Source: an uncultured Hoeflea sp. (GTDB lineage: Bacteria > Pseudomonadota > Alphaproteobacteria > Rhizobiales > Rhizobiaceae). From it: a stretch of DNA of 64,000 nt. The translations under genes were made by a program, and so were the position numbers. This document shows positions 16,121 through 27,016 of the stretch, piece after piece (within the stretch, counting starts at the first letter, position 1; every line of letters begins with the position of its first letter). Under the pieces are notes generated by a model, which saw only the letters and a program-made list of their open reading frames with translations, did no database searches and was not told the DNA's origin. The DNA lies in assembly GCF_947501405.1 (NCBI RefSeq), contig NZ_CANMVK010000001.1:248001-312000 (forward strand), written 5' to 3'.

Positions 16121-16570
16121 ATGCGGGAACGTTTTGCCGAAACGCTCAAGGATGCCATTCGCGCCAAGGATATGCGCCGCGTGTCGACGCTGCGGCTGAT
16201 TCAGGCTGCGGTCAAGGATCGCGACATCGCCAATCGCGGCACCGGCAAGGATCCCGTCAGCGATGACGAGATTCTGCAGATCCTGACCAAGATGATCAAG
16301 CAGCGTGAGGAATCAGCCTCGATCTATGAGGAGAACGCACGTCTGGAGCTTGCCCAGCAGGAGCGGGACGAAATTGCCATCATCCGGCAGTTCCTTCCCA
16401 AGCAACTGCCGGAGGAAGAAGTGCGTGAATTGTGCGCCTCGGTCATCAACGAGACCGGCGCCCAAGGCCTGCGCGATATGGGCAAATGCATGAATGTGCT
16501 CAAGCAGCGCTATCCGGGCCAGATGGATTTCTCCAAGGCCTGCGGTATGGTCAAGGGTTTGTTGCAGTAA
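16121..16570 (+). CDS. GatB/YqeY domain protein
   Basis: A 149-residue YqeY-type protein, homologous to the C-terminal tail domain of GatB, thought to assist tRNA-related amidation but without a proven reaction. Family landmarks: 'FAETLKDAIRAKDMRRVSTLRLIQAAVKDRDI', 'IAIIRQFLPKQLPEEEV' and a C-terminal 'MGKCMNVLKQRYPGQMDFSKACGMVKGLL'. The start at 16121 follows GGAGAAGAT. The divergent carA and the downstream dnaG-rpoD order is the conserved rhizobial arrangement. Confidence 0.93.
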   Translation: MRERFAETLKDAIRAKDMRRVSTLRLIQAAVKDRDIANRGTGKDPVSDDEILQILTKMIKQREESASIYEENARLELAQQERDEIAIIRQFLPKQLPEEEVRELCASVINETGAQGLRDMGKCMNVLKQRYPGQMDFSKACGMVKGLLQ

Positions 16571-16859
16571 ACCAGCTCCGGCGGCTTCACGCCGCCGGTT
16601 CCCGCTGCGCCGGCGCATGCCTTTCCCGGCCTGTTCCGAACCGCAGCGTAGCCAAAAGCCTGGATGGCAGCACCGTCTTGCCTGAGAGGAAATTTTTTAA
16701 ACTGTGCGAGAGGGCCGCTTGCGCAGATGGATAAGCCGCAATCTGCTTGCGGTATTGCCGGACTGCCCCCAATAGGCGAAATTTCGCTTATTGTAAGTAA
16801 GGGGGCGGGTCGGATAACGGTCTGTTCCTCGTTCCCGTGTTTCAGCCAAAGGGTCGCGA

Positions 16860-17339
16860 ATGTCGCGCGAAGTCGCATCACAAATCCACTTCGATCAAGT
16901 AGACCGCCTGAATTTCGCCGAAACCGGCTCAGTCGCCTCAAATGGCGTCGGCGTTTCGGCTGACGAAATCGTTGATCTGCTCAGCTCGGTCTATCCGCTG
17001 GGGATCTGGCGGCTCGAGATTTCCACAGGGCTGATGTACTGGAACCGCGACGCGTTCGTGATCCACGGCTTGAAGTTTTCGGACGAGCCGGTGAACCTCA
17101 GCCAGGCGCTGGCGCGCTATCATCCCGAGGATGCGGTGCTGGTCGAGCAGCTTATCGAAGCGGTGACGGCGGGGCACAATCGCTTTCGGTATGTGATGCG
17201 GATCAGCGATGATGCGGGCGATTACCGGCTGGTCGCCCTTGCCGGACGCTACCGCGACAGCAATGGCGGCGAATTGATCGGCTATTGTCACGAGTTTCAG
17301 GAACTTGTCCGCTCCGTCGTGCTGACTGAGGCCGGGTGA
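16860..17339 (+). CDS. Single-PAS-domain sensor protein
   Basis: A 159-residue protein that is almost entirely one PAS_3-like fold (residues about 45-150: 'YPLGIWRLEISTGLMYWNRDAFVIHGL', then 'YHPEDAVLVEQLIEAV' and 'FRYVMRISDDAGDYRLVALAGRYRD'). No output domain is attached. Its stop overlaps the start of the LuxR-type gene by one base (TGATG, 17337-17341), so it probably senses a signal and acts on that regulator, an inferred split version of the PAS-LuxR fusion at 13304. The pair sits between yqeY and dnaG. Confidence 0.7.
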   Translation: MSREVASQIHFDQVDRLNFAETGSVASNGVGVSADEIVDLLSSVYPLGIWRLEISTGLMYWNRDAFVIHGLKFSDEPVNLSQALARYHPEDAVLVEQLIEAVTAGHNRFRYVMRISDDAGDYRLVALAGRYRDSNGGELIGYCHEFQELVRSVVLTEAG

Positions 17340-18079
17340 TGTCATCCTGGTCCGATTCCATCTTCTCAAGCCCGCCCTTCGAGCCAATCAGCAAGATCCG
17401 CACGGTTTTCGACGCCATGCAGGTGTTGCGCAAGACCTGCATAGCCTATGAGTTCCGCTACTTTTCGGTCATCGCCCTGCCGACCGCCATTTCGGGGGCC
17501 GACAAATCGATATCGCAGATCTCGATGATGTCGAGTTGGCCGCCGGAGCTGATCGCCGATTACGACCGTCTGGGGCTGGCCCGCAACAGCCCGGTGCTCG
17601 ACGGGCTGCGCAAGCAGATCACGCCGCTGGTGTTTGAAGTCAAAAACATCAACACCGAACGCCCCGGCGCCGAGCTCGACGACGCCAATGCGCTGTTTTC
17701 GCGGTTCGGGCTGACCATGGGTGTGTATTTTCCGGTTATCGACGTGCGCAGCCAGAGGCATGCGGTGTCGTTCATGGGTGACCGCAAGCCGTTGTCGGCG
17801 GAAGAATTGTCGACGTTGGCGATGTTTTCGACGCTGCTGATCGAGCAGGTCTCCAAGGTTACGGCCAATGACACCGCCGCCAAATCGGTGCTCAATGCCC
17901 GCGAAACAGAGGTGCTGCAATGGACCGCGGAAGGCAAGACCAGCGCCGAGATCGCCCGCATCACCGGCCTGTCAGAACACACGGTTAATCATTACGCGAC
18001 GATCGCAACCCAGAAACTGGGCTGCTCGAACCGCACGCAGGCCGTGGTCTACGCCATGCGGCTGGGCCTCTTCAGCTAA
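17339..18079 (+). CDS. LuxR-family regulator, solo type
   Basis: A 246-residue LuxR-type regulator with an N-terminal autoinducer-binding-like domain (about 15-165) and a C-terminal HTH ('LNARETEVLQWTAEGKTSAEIARITGLSEHTVNHYATIATQKLG', about 180-240). The AHL-contact positions are not kept: Trp67 is present but the following Tyr is Leu and the Asp of the D-P-V motif is replaced (ARNSPVL), unlike the luxR at 41357. It is therefore probably not an acyl-homoserine-lactone receptor. Coupled to the PAS gene upstream; no luxI is nearby. Confidence 0.82.
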   Translation: MSSWSDSIFSSPPFEPISKIRTVFDAMQVLRKTCIAYEFRYFSVIALPTAISGADKSISQISMMSSWPPELIADYDRLGLARNSPVLDGLRKQITPLVFEVKNINTERPGAELDDANALFSRFGLTMGVYFPVIDVRSQRHAVSFMGDRKPLSAEELSTLAMFSTLLIEQVSKVTANDTAAKSVLNARETEVLQWTAEGKTSAEIARITGLSEHTVNHYATIATQKLGCSNRTQAVVYAMRLGLFS

Positions 18080-18215
18080 GGCGATCCCGGCCCGCGCGGC
18101 GTGTGTGCGAATTGCGGTGAGGGCTTTGCGCGAAGGTCTTTGCCAGCACGGCCCGCCCGGCCTATAAGAACGGGCTGACCCTCACCCATTTTAGGCACCG
18201 GAGGCCTGTCCGATC

Positions 18216-20213
18216 TTGCGGTTTTCACCGTCCTTTCTCGACGATATCCGCGAGCGCGTGCCGATCTCGGACGTGATCGGCCGCCATGTCACCTGGGACC
18301 GGAAGAAGACCAATACCTCGCGCGGTGACTGGTGGGCCTGCTGCCCGTTTCACGGGGAGAAATCCCCCAGTTTCCACTGCGAGGATCGCAAGGGCCGCTA
18401 TCACTGCTTTGGCTGTGGCGTGTCGGGCGATCATTTCCGGTTTCTCACCGAACTTGAAAGCCTGAGCTTTCCCGAAGCGGTGGCGCGTATTGCCGACATG
18501 GCGGGCGTGGCGCTGCCGGCGCCCGATCCCGAGGCCGCGCGGCGCGAACAGCAACGCGCCAGCCTTGAGGATGTGATGGAAATGGCGGCCGCTTTCTTCG
18601 AGGCGGAGCTGCAGGGTGCGCAAGGCGCCAAGGCCCGGGCCTATTTGCGCGATCGCGGTCTTTCGGGGCGGACGATCTCGTCGTTCCGGCTTGGCTACAG
18701 TCCCGACAACCGCAGCGCGCTCAAGGAGCATCTGGCTGCGCGCGGTGTCGACAAGGAGCAGATCGAGGCCTGCGGGCTGGTGGTTCACGGCCCCGACATT
18801 GCGGTCTCCTATGACCGGTTCCGCGACCGCATCATGTTTCCGATCCTGTCCTCGCGTGAACGGGTGATCGCCTTTGGCGGCCGGGCACTGTCGCCCACAG
18901 CACCGGCCAAATATCTCAATTCCAACGAGACCGAGCTGTTTCACAAGGGCAATGTTTTATACAATTTCGCCCGCGCCCGGCGCGCCTGCGGCCAGGATGG
19001 CACGATGGTGGTGGTCGAGGGCTACATGGACGTGATCGCGCTGGCCCAGGCCGGCATCGAAAACACCGTAGCGCCGCTCGGCACGGCGTTGACGGAAAAC
19101 CAGCTCAAGCTGATCTGGCGGATCACGCCGCAGCCGGTTTTGTGCTTTGACGGCGATGAAGCCGGCCAGCGCGCCGCCAATCGCACCGCCGATCTGGCGC
19201 TGCCGCTGGTGGGGCCGGGGCGGTCATTGCGGTTCGCCTTGCTGCCCGAGGGCAAGGACCCCGACGATCTGGTGCGCCAGGAGGGGCGCGCGCCGTTCGA
19301 TCAGGTGATGGCCCAGGCCCGGGCGCTGGCCGATGTGGTCTGGACCCGGGAAGCGGGCGCCGGCGTGTTCGAAACGCCGGAAAGCCGCGCCGAACTCGAA
19401 GCCCGGCTGCGGCAGGTAACCTCGGTGATTTCCGATGAAAGCGTGCGCCGGCATTATCAGCAGGATATGCGTGAGCGCCTGCAGGCGTTTTTCGGCGGTT
19501 ACCGTGGCAGCGGCAGTGGCGGCCGGGGCAAGGCCGGGCAGGGCGGCTATGGCCGCAATAGCGGCGAACGCGGCGGTTACGAGCGGGGCGGGCGCAGCGG
19601 TGCGCAGCAAGGCGCGCAGCAGGCGCGCGGCGTGGCGGTGTCGGAGAAGCTGGCGCGCTCGGGCCTTGTGCGCGGGCATTCCGACATGCCGTCGCTGCGC
19701 GAGACAGTGCTGGTGATGACGGTCGCCAATCATCCGCAGATGCTGCATGACGAATTCGACGAACTCGCCGCCCTCGAATTTGACGATAAGGGCCTGATGC
19801 GGGTCTGGCAGGTGATGCTTGATGCGGCGTCCGTCGGAGGACGGTTTGATCGCGAGCGGCTGCAGGCAGCGCTCGAGGCGGATGGCCAGGCGGAGTTCAT
19901 CGTCCGGCTTGAGGGCCAGATCCGCAACGCCCGGATCTGGACGGCGACCGAGGAAGCCGCCGGCGAGGATGCGCGCGAGTGCTATTTGCAGGCGCTGGCA
20001 TTGCACAAGCGCACCCGGGCGCTCAAATGGCAGCGCACCGAACTCGAGCGCGACATTGCCGAGGCCACCGAGCAGGGTGACGAAGACGGAATTCCCGGAC
20101 TGATGTCGGCTTTGCGCGAGGTCCAGCTCGAAGTGGCGCGGCTTGAAAACCAGGAAGCCATCATCGATGGCTTCGGCGTGTTGTCGGGCCGGATCAAGGG
20201 CGGGCGCGGCTAA
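18216..20213 (+). CDS. dnaG: DNA primase
   Basis: A 665-residue primase that lays down RNA primers at the replication fork. Zinc-binding domain CCPFHGEKSPSFHC...HCFGCG (residues about 42-70), catalytic core, TOPRIM motif 'VVVEGYMDVIALAQAG' and 'CFDGDEAG' (about 267-315), and C-terminal helicase-binding region. Between core and C-terminal domain there is a Gly/Arg/Gln-rich linker (about 430-470). The start is a TTG (18216) 11 bp after GGAGG; homologues begin MRFSPxFLDxIRxR, matching it. It is followed by rpoD in the classic macromolecular-synthesis order, after a 415-bp gap. Confidence 0.97.
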   Translation: MRFSPSFLDDIRERVPISDVIGRHVTWDRKKTNTSRGDWWACCPFHGEKSPSFHCEDRKGRYHCFGCGVSGDHFRFLTELESLSFPEAVARIADMAGVALPAPDPEAARREQQRASLEDVMEMAAAFFEAELQGAQGAKARAYLRDRGLSGRTISSFRLGYSPDNRSALKEHLAARGVDKEQIEACGLVVHGPDIAVSYDRFRDRIMFPILSSRERVIAFGGRALSPTAPAKYLNSNETELFHKGNVLYNFARARRACGQDGTMVVVEGYMDVIALAQAGIENTVAPLGTALTENQLKLIWRITPQPVLCFDGDEAGQRAANRTADLALPLVGPGRSLRFALLPEGKDPDDLVRQEGRAPFDQVMAQARALADVVWTREAGAGVFETPESRAELEARLRQVTSVISDESVRRHYQQDMRERLQAFFGGYRGSGSGGRGKAGQGGYGRNSGERGGYERGGRSGAQQGAQQARGVAVSEKLARSGLVRGHSDMPSLRETVLVMTVANHPQMLHDEFDELAALEFDDKGLMRVWQVMLDAASVGGRFDRERLQAALEADGQAEFIVRLEGQIRNARIWTATEEAAGEDARECYLQALALHKRTRALKWQRTELERDIAEATEQGDEDGIPGLMSALREVQLEVARLENQEAIIDGFGVLSGRIKGGRG

Positions 20214-20628
20214 ACCGGCCATTTGCGGCAGGGATTTGGCATTTGCCCACTTGTGAAGTCAAAACCGCCCCCTACATAGGGTGGTCACAGGAAAACTGGC
20301 TTGCGGTGCGAATTCAGGCGTATTTTGCGGATGCCTGCGCTTTTTCGCCGATAAGCCTTGACGGATAGGTTTTTTGTGGGAATCACCTACCTGACGCAAA
20401 TTGCGCGTGATCGATCGGCCGGTGGGGCGGCTGGCGCACGTGTGATCGCCGGCCGAAACCAGCGGCGGGCCTTCAAGATCGGCATGGTTAATAGGGAATT
20501 AAGCATCCGCACGGCACAACAAACCGGATGATTCGCGAACGGCGTCCGCCGAACCGGCGGCAGCCGGCGTCAGATTGCAGGCGCAGGGCCGAGATCAACC
20601 GAACGAGATCCGGGGAAAGTAACTGTCC
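20214..20628. other. dnaG-rpoD intergenic region
   Basis: 415 bp without a gene. It should carry the rpoD promoter; a TTGACG at about 20357 followed by T-rich sequence is a possible -35 but the -10 is unclear. AGATCCGGGGAAAGTAACTGTCC directly before ATG 20629 contains a good ribosome site (GGGGAAAG). No terminator hairpin for dnaG was identified. Confidence 0.4.
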
Positions 20629-22671
<2,043 letters not shown>

Positions 22672-22696
22672 ACGGTTCGACAGCGCGAAATCAAAC

Positions 22697-22724
22697 AACC
22701 CGGACGGAAACGTCCGGGTTTTTC
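22697..22724 (+). terminator. rpoD rho-independent terminator
   Basis: AACCCGGACG (22697-22706), GAAA loop, CGTCCGGGTT (22711-22720), then T's. Ten-base-pair GC-rich stem 26 bp after the rpoD stop codon. Confidence 0.92.
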
Positions 22725-23226
22725 TTTGCCGTTTTCACCCACAAGCGCCTTTGGTCGCCGCTCTTCTCTTCCCCCTGTCCCGACCGGAGCTGATGGTTGG
22801 CGCGGATCGGTATCGCGTGACCCGTCAGGGTTTCCCCTGCCTCAACGCGAAGAGGCAAACCCGGGACTGCGGCGTGGCGTTTTGCGCAGCGGTTTTGGCC
22901 TGCTTGCGGTTTGCCGGCGCGGTCGTTTCAGCGGCAATCGGAGCGACAGCTTCAGGCCCCGGGTGACAGAAATTCACGTCTATGGCGAAGGCCTGGAATA
23001 GTTCTCAATCAGGCCGTGCAGGTCCTCAAAAACCGGGAAATCCAGCTTTTGCAACCGGTTACGGGAAATCTCGGTGGCGGCGACAATGAAGGAGGACAAT
23101 TTGTCCCGTGCAAGGCTCACGTCTTAAGAGGTTCTTCATAGTTGATTGCCAGATTTCGCATAACCGCATGATGCGACTCCGCGCCATGAAAGCGCTTACC
23201 CACCGCTATCAAAATCGTGAGTCAAA
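22725..23226. other. Gene-free gap before the chemoreceptor
   Basis: About 500 bp with only short frames in every direction. No recognisable RNA, repeat or regulatory site was seen beyond whatever promoter serves the chemoreceptor gene. Confidence 0.4.
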
Positions 23227-25434
23227 ATGTCTTCTGTGTTCGCAAAATTTTCCATTTCCCAGCGCATCGCGCTGGTCGCCGGGTTGCCGCTGATTTGTCT
23301 GGTGGTGCTGTCGAGCCTTGTGTTCAGTGCCAATCTGGCGACCTACAATAAGGCCAAGTTTCTTGAAGAGCTGGTTGAAACCGTCAATGAGCTGGGCGCC
23401 CTGACCCACAATCTGCAAGCCGAGCGCGGTCACAGCGCCAGATTCATCGGCTCGAACGCGACCACTGTCCCGGAGGGGCTTAGAAAGGCGCGCGCGGAGA
23501 CCGATGTCGAGGTGGCCCGGTTTGCCGAGGTGATCACCCATGTGGCCGATGCCGACGATCCCGAATTTCTGGAAAGACTTGCGCGGCTGACCGCGCATAT
23601 TGACGACAAAGCGGCGCATCGCGCGGCGGTCGATGTCGGGGGAGTTACGGCGGGCGAGAACATGCGTTTTTACGCGTCGATCATAGACGAGATTATCGAG
23701 ATCGGTTTCATGGCGACCGACCTGACCTCCGACGCCAAGACCGCCATGGAAATCGTGGCGTTGATGGATCTGGCCGAAGTCAAGGAATATGGCGCCCGCG
23801 AGCGCGGGCTGATCACCACGGCGCTTGCCGTGGGAGACTTGTCGGCCAAGAACTATCTCAAATTCAACAGCCACATCGCCAAGCAATCGGTGCTTACCGA
23901 AAACTTCATCTACAATGAACCCAAGGCCCATCGCGCTGAATACAAGCGACTGATCCAGGAAACCGGTATCGAGAATGTCAAGCTGCTGCGCAAAAAGCTG
24001 ACTGACGCCGACGGCGATATCCAGGCCGCCGGGATCGACCAGGCCGAATGGCTCGCAACCACCACGGGACGGCTTCAGGCGCTGCGGAAGATCGAACTCA
24101 AGGCCGCCGCCGACCTCGAGCACGATACCGGCGCGCTGGCGTCGGACAACCTGTCGCTGATGATCACCGCCGGCATGATCAATATGGCGCTGCTGATTGT
24201 GGCCATCGTGGTTTGCGTGATCGTCTCGCGTTCGATCACCCGGCCGCTGAGCGGGCTTTCGGAAGCCATGCTGGCGGTCTCCGAAGGCAAGCTGGACACC
24301 CGGATTCCCGGCAAGGAGCTGAGCGATGAGACCGGCGCCATGTCGCGCTCGCTGCAGGGCTTCCTCGATGGCGCGATCGAAAAACGGCGCCTCGAAGCCA
24401 AGATGGATGAGGAGCGCAATCTCTCCGATGCCGAGCGCGGCGAGCGTGAAGCCGCGAAAGCCCGGGAAGCCGAGGCCACCGCAACGGCCGTCGCAGCTCT
24501 CAGCAATGCGCTTAACCGGCTCGCGGCGGGCGATCTCACCGTTGCCATCAACGAGCCTTTCGCGGCCGGGCTTGATGATCTCAGGGTCAATTTCAACGCC
24601 GCGCTGGAGCGGCTCGGCGATACGCTCAGCCAGGTGCACGGCGCCATCGACACCATCAACGCAAGCTCCGGCGAAATGCGCTCGGCGGCCGACGATCTTT
24701 GCCGGCGCACCGAGCAGCAGGCCGCCTCGTTGCAGGAAACCTCGGCGGCGCTCGAGCAGATTACCTCGACCGTCAGCCACTCGACGGCCAGCGCCAAGGA
24801 CGCTTCGTCGATGGCCACACAGACCCGCAAGAGCACCGAGGAGTCCCTGAAGGTGGTCTCCAACGCGGTCGACGCCATGGGCCGCATCGAAACCGCCTCG
24901 GGCCGGATCTCCTCGATCATCGGGGTGATTGACGACATCGCCTTCCAGACCAATCTCCTGGCGCTCAATGCCGGGGTCGAGGCGGCGCGCGCCGGAGAGG
25001 CCGGCAAGGGCTTCGCCGTGGTTGCCCAGGAGGTGCGTGAACTGGCGCAACGCTCGGCCGGGGCCGCCAAGGAGATCAAGGAGCTGATCGGCGATTCCTC
25101 GCAGGAAGTGGCCGACGGCGTCAAACATGTCACCGCCACCGGCGATGCGCTCAACGAGATCGCCACCCATATTACCGACATCTCCAAGCACATCGAGGCC
25201 ATCGCCACGGCGGCTTCCGAGCAATCGGTGGGGCTGGGCGAGTGCAACCTGGCCATCAGCAGCCTCGATCAGTCCACCCAGCAGAATGCGGCAATGGTCG
25301 AGGAGACGACGGCGGTGACCCATCGCCTGGCCAGCGAAAGCTCCATCGTCAACGATCTGGTCGGCCGGTTCAAACTGTCGGGCACCGCGCAGGCGGCATC
25401 CGCCACCGAGACGTCGGCCCGACGCGCCGCCTGA
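23227..25434 (+). CDS. Methyl-accepting chemotaxis protein with NIT-type sensor domain
   Basis: A 735-residue chemoreceptor. Membrane helix 1 at about 14-34; a large all-helical periplasmic domain of the NIT (nitrate/nitrite-sensing) type, with the conserved '[19 protein letters not shown]' motif at about 60-78; helix 2 at about 315-338; HAMP ('[15 protein letters not shown]'); a second HAMP-like stretch (NRLAAGDLT); and the MCP signalling tip '[41 protein letters not shown]'. It reports ligand binding to CheA/CheW. The ligand is only suggested by the domain class. No che genes lie in the window. It lacks the terminal CheR-binding pentapeptide. Confidence 0.92.
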   Translation: MSSVFAKFSISQRIALVAGLPLICLVVLSSLVFSANLATYNKAKFLEELVETVNELGALTHNLQAERGHSARFIGSNATTVPEGLRKARAETDVEVARFAEVITHVADADDPEFLERLARLTAHIDDKAAHRAAVDVGGVTAGENMRFYASIIDEIIEIGFMATDLTSDAKTAMEIVALMDLAEVKEYGARERGLITTALAVGDLSAKNYLKFNSHIAKQSVLTENFIYNEPKAHRAEYKRLIQETGIENVKLLRKKLTDADGDIQAAGIDQAEWLATTTGRLQALRKIELKAAADLEHDTGALASDNLSLMITAGMINMALLIVAIVVCVIVSRSITRPLSGLSEAMLAVSEGKLDTRIPGKELSDETGAMSRSLQGFLDGAIEKRRLEAKMDEERNLSDAERGEREAAKAREAEATATAVAALSNALNRLAAGDLTVAINEPFAAGLDDLRVNFNAALERLGDTLSQVHGAIDTINASSGEMRSAADDLCRRTEQQAASLQETSAALEQITSTVSHSTASAKDASSMATQTRKSTEESLKVVSNAVDAMGRIETASGRISSIIGVIDDIAFQTNLLALNAGVEAARAGEAGKGFAVVAQEVRELAQRSAGAAKEIKELIGDSSQEVADGVKHVTATGDALNEIATHITDISKHIEAIATAASEQSVGLGECNLAISSLDQSTQQNAAMVEETTAVTHRLASESSIVNDLVGRFKLSGTAQAASATETSARRAA

Positions 25435-25490
25435 GCCGTCATGTCTGACAGTCATGCCTGACGCCTTGCACCGCTGCAGGCAAGGAACAC

Positions 25491-25521
25491 AACAAGGCCC
25501 GGCCATGTGCCGGGCCTTGTT
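25491..25521. terminator. Perfect 13-bp palindromic hairpin after the chemoreceptor gene
   Basis: AACAAGGCCCGGC (25491-25503), loop CATGT, GCCGGGCCTTGTT (25509-25521). It lies 57 bp after the chemoreceptor stop. There is no long T-run after it, so it may be a weak terminator or a processing/stability hairpin. Confidence 0.65.
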
Positions 25522-25644
25522 GCATCCGGCATCTTGCTGCCGGTGCGCCCGGGATTTGAGGCCCACTGCCGGGAAACGGCCGGGCTTGTGCCGCGCCTGT
25601 GTGTGCGCAGGCGTTTTTGCCCTTGTTTCCGCCTGATTGTTGCT

Positions 25645-26952
25645 ATGGATAGCGCCATGATGACGTGGCGCGCAATCAGCTCGAACGGGTTGGGCCGGGG
25701 ACTGGCGATTTCCCTGGCGCTGCATGCATTGGTGGCGGTGGCGCTGCTTGTGTCGCTGCCCGCGCCGGAGGCGGACCAGGAAACCCCGCCGCCGGCGATC
25801 GAGGTCGCCATCGTCGCGCCGCCGGAGCCTGAGCCGCCGGAGACCGAACCGCCCGCCGAAGCGCCGGATCCGCCCGAGGCAGAAGCCGAACCTGAACCGG
25901 ATGTTGCCGAAACCCCGCCGCAGGCTGAGCAAATCGAACCCGAAACGCCTGAACCGGACCCGGCGGAGCCCGAACCCGCACAGGCCCCGCCGTCGCCCGA
26001 TCCGGCCGCCGGCGAGACGCCGCCCGAGGTGGCGCGCGCTGTGCCGATCCCGGTGCTGCGGCCGGTGTTTCAATTCGGCGAGCGCGATGCAGGCCCCCGC
26101 GAGGCGCTCGATGGCGATGGTGCGGAGGACAGGCTGGCGGCGCTCACGCCCGATGAGACGGCTTTGGACCCGCCCGCGGCTGACGCGCCCGGGGAGGACG
26201 CAACCGACCCCGTCTCAGCCTCCGGGCCAGAGACCGAGTCGGACAATGCTCCCCCGGCGTCTCCACAGGATGCCCAGTCCGAGCCGGATACCCAGCCGGC
26301 GCCGGACACCGACCCAGCGCCCGAACCTGCTGCCGAAAGTGTGCCGGACCCGGCGCTGGCGCCAGGTGAACAGTCGGCGGGCGTCGCCCTGCCGGAGATC
26401 GCGCTGCCGGATGCGGCGCTGAGCCCGCCAACGTTGGGTGCTCCGACATCAGATGTTCCCGGCTCCCCGGCGCTCGCCGCAGCCCCGGACCCCGGAGAGG
26501 ATTTGTCCGGTGCGCCGCCGCCGGACGCGCCGTCCGCCGACACACAAGACGACGCCGAAACACAGGACGACGCCGTGACGCCCGCGGGTGAGCTGGCCGA
26601 GGCGCGGGAGCTGTTTTCGCCGGTGCTGACCGAGAACACGGCCGCCATGGTGGCGATGGGCAGCCTGCCGCGGGCGGTGCGCGCCAGCCAGCTTTGCACC
26701 ACCGAACTGCGCGAGCAGTTGCGCCGCGCCGCGCCGCCCTACCGGCCCGAACTGTTGCCCTCCTACGGGCTCGACAGCGGCAATGTGCTTTCCGTCGGCG
26801 ACGCCGCGTTCCGCGCCGAGGGCGTCTGGTACGATTTAAGCTTTCGCTGCACGGTCGATGATGACGCCTTCAAGGTCTCGGCCTTTGCATTCGCGGTGGG
26901 CGATGCGATCCCGCGCAATCAATGGCAGGCGCGCGGCTTCCCGAATTTTTGA
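25645..26952 (+). CDS. DUF930 protein with TonB-like proline/acidic-rich region
   Basis: A 435-residue protein. After a short cytoplasmic start comes one membrane helix ('GLAISLALHALVAVALLVSL'), then about 270 residues rich in Pro, Glu, Ala and Asp like the periplasm-spanning stretch of TonB, and a C-terminal DUF930 domain (about 320-435: 'LCTTELREQLRRAAPPYRPELLPSYGL' to 'FSFRCTVDDDAFKVSAFAFAVGDAIP'-like end). DUF930 is alphaproteobacterial and has no known function. Start 25645 is one of three close ATGs (25645, 25657, 25660). It is 65 bp before the TPR gene. Confidence 0.8.
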   Translation: MDSAMMTWRAISSNGLGRGLAISLALHALVAVALLVSLPAPEADQETPPPAIEVAIVAPPEPEPPETEPPAEAPDPPEAEAEPEPDVAETPPQAEQIEPETPEPDPAEPEPAQAPPSPDPAAGETPPEVARAVPIPVLRPVFQFGERDAGPREALDGDGAEDRLAALTPDETALDPPAADAPGEDATDPVSASGPETESDNAPPASPQDAQSEPDTQPAPDTDPAPEPAAESVPDPALAPGEQSAGVALPEIALPDAALSPPTLGAPTSDVPGSPALAAAPDPGEDLSGAPPPDAPSADTQDDAETQDDAVTPAGELAEARELFSPVLTENTAAMVAMGSLPRAVRASQLCTTELREQLRRAAPPYRPELLPSYGLDSGNVLSVGDAAFRAEGVWYDLSFRCTVDDDAFKVSAFAFAVGDAIPRNQWQARGFPNF

Positions 26953-27016
26953 GCCGGGTCCGCCGCCAGCCGTCACACCAGTCGCCGCCCCCGCCACAGC
27001 ACTTGCCCGAAACGCG

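Noticed and set aside
25454-25636. 60-residue Cys-rich frame after the chemoreceptor gene
   Set aside because: Lies over a perfect hairpin, has no ribosome site, and matches no family.
23209-26073. 954-residue open frame on the minus strand opposite the chemoreceptor and DUF930 genes
   Set aside because: Antisense shadow of two well-supported genes; composition is Arg/Gly/His-rich with no domain.
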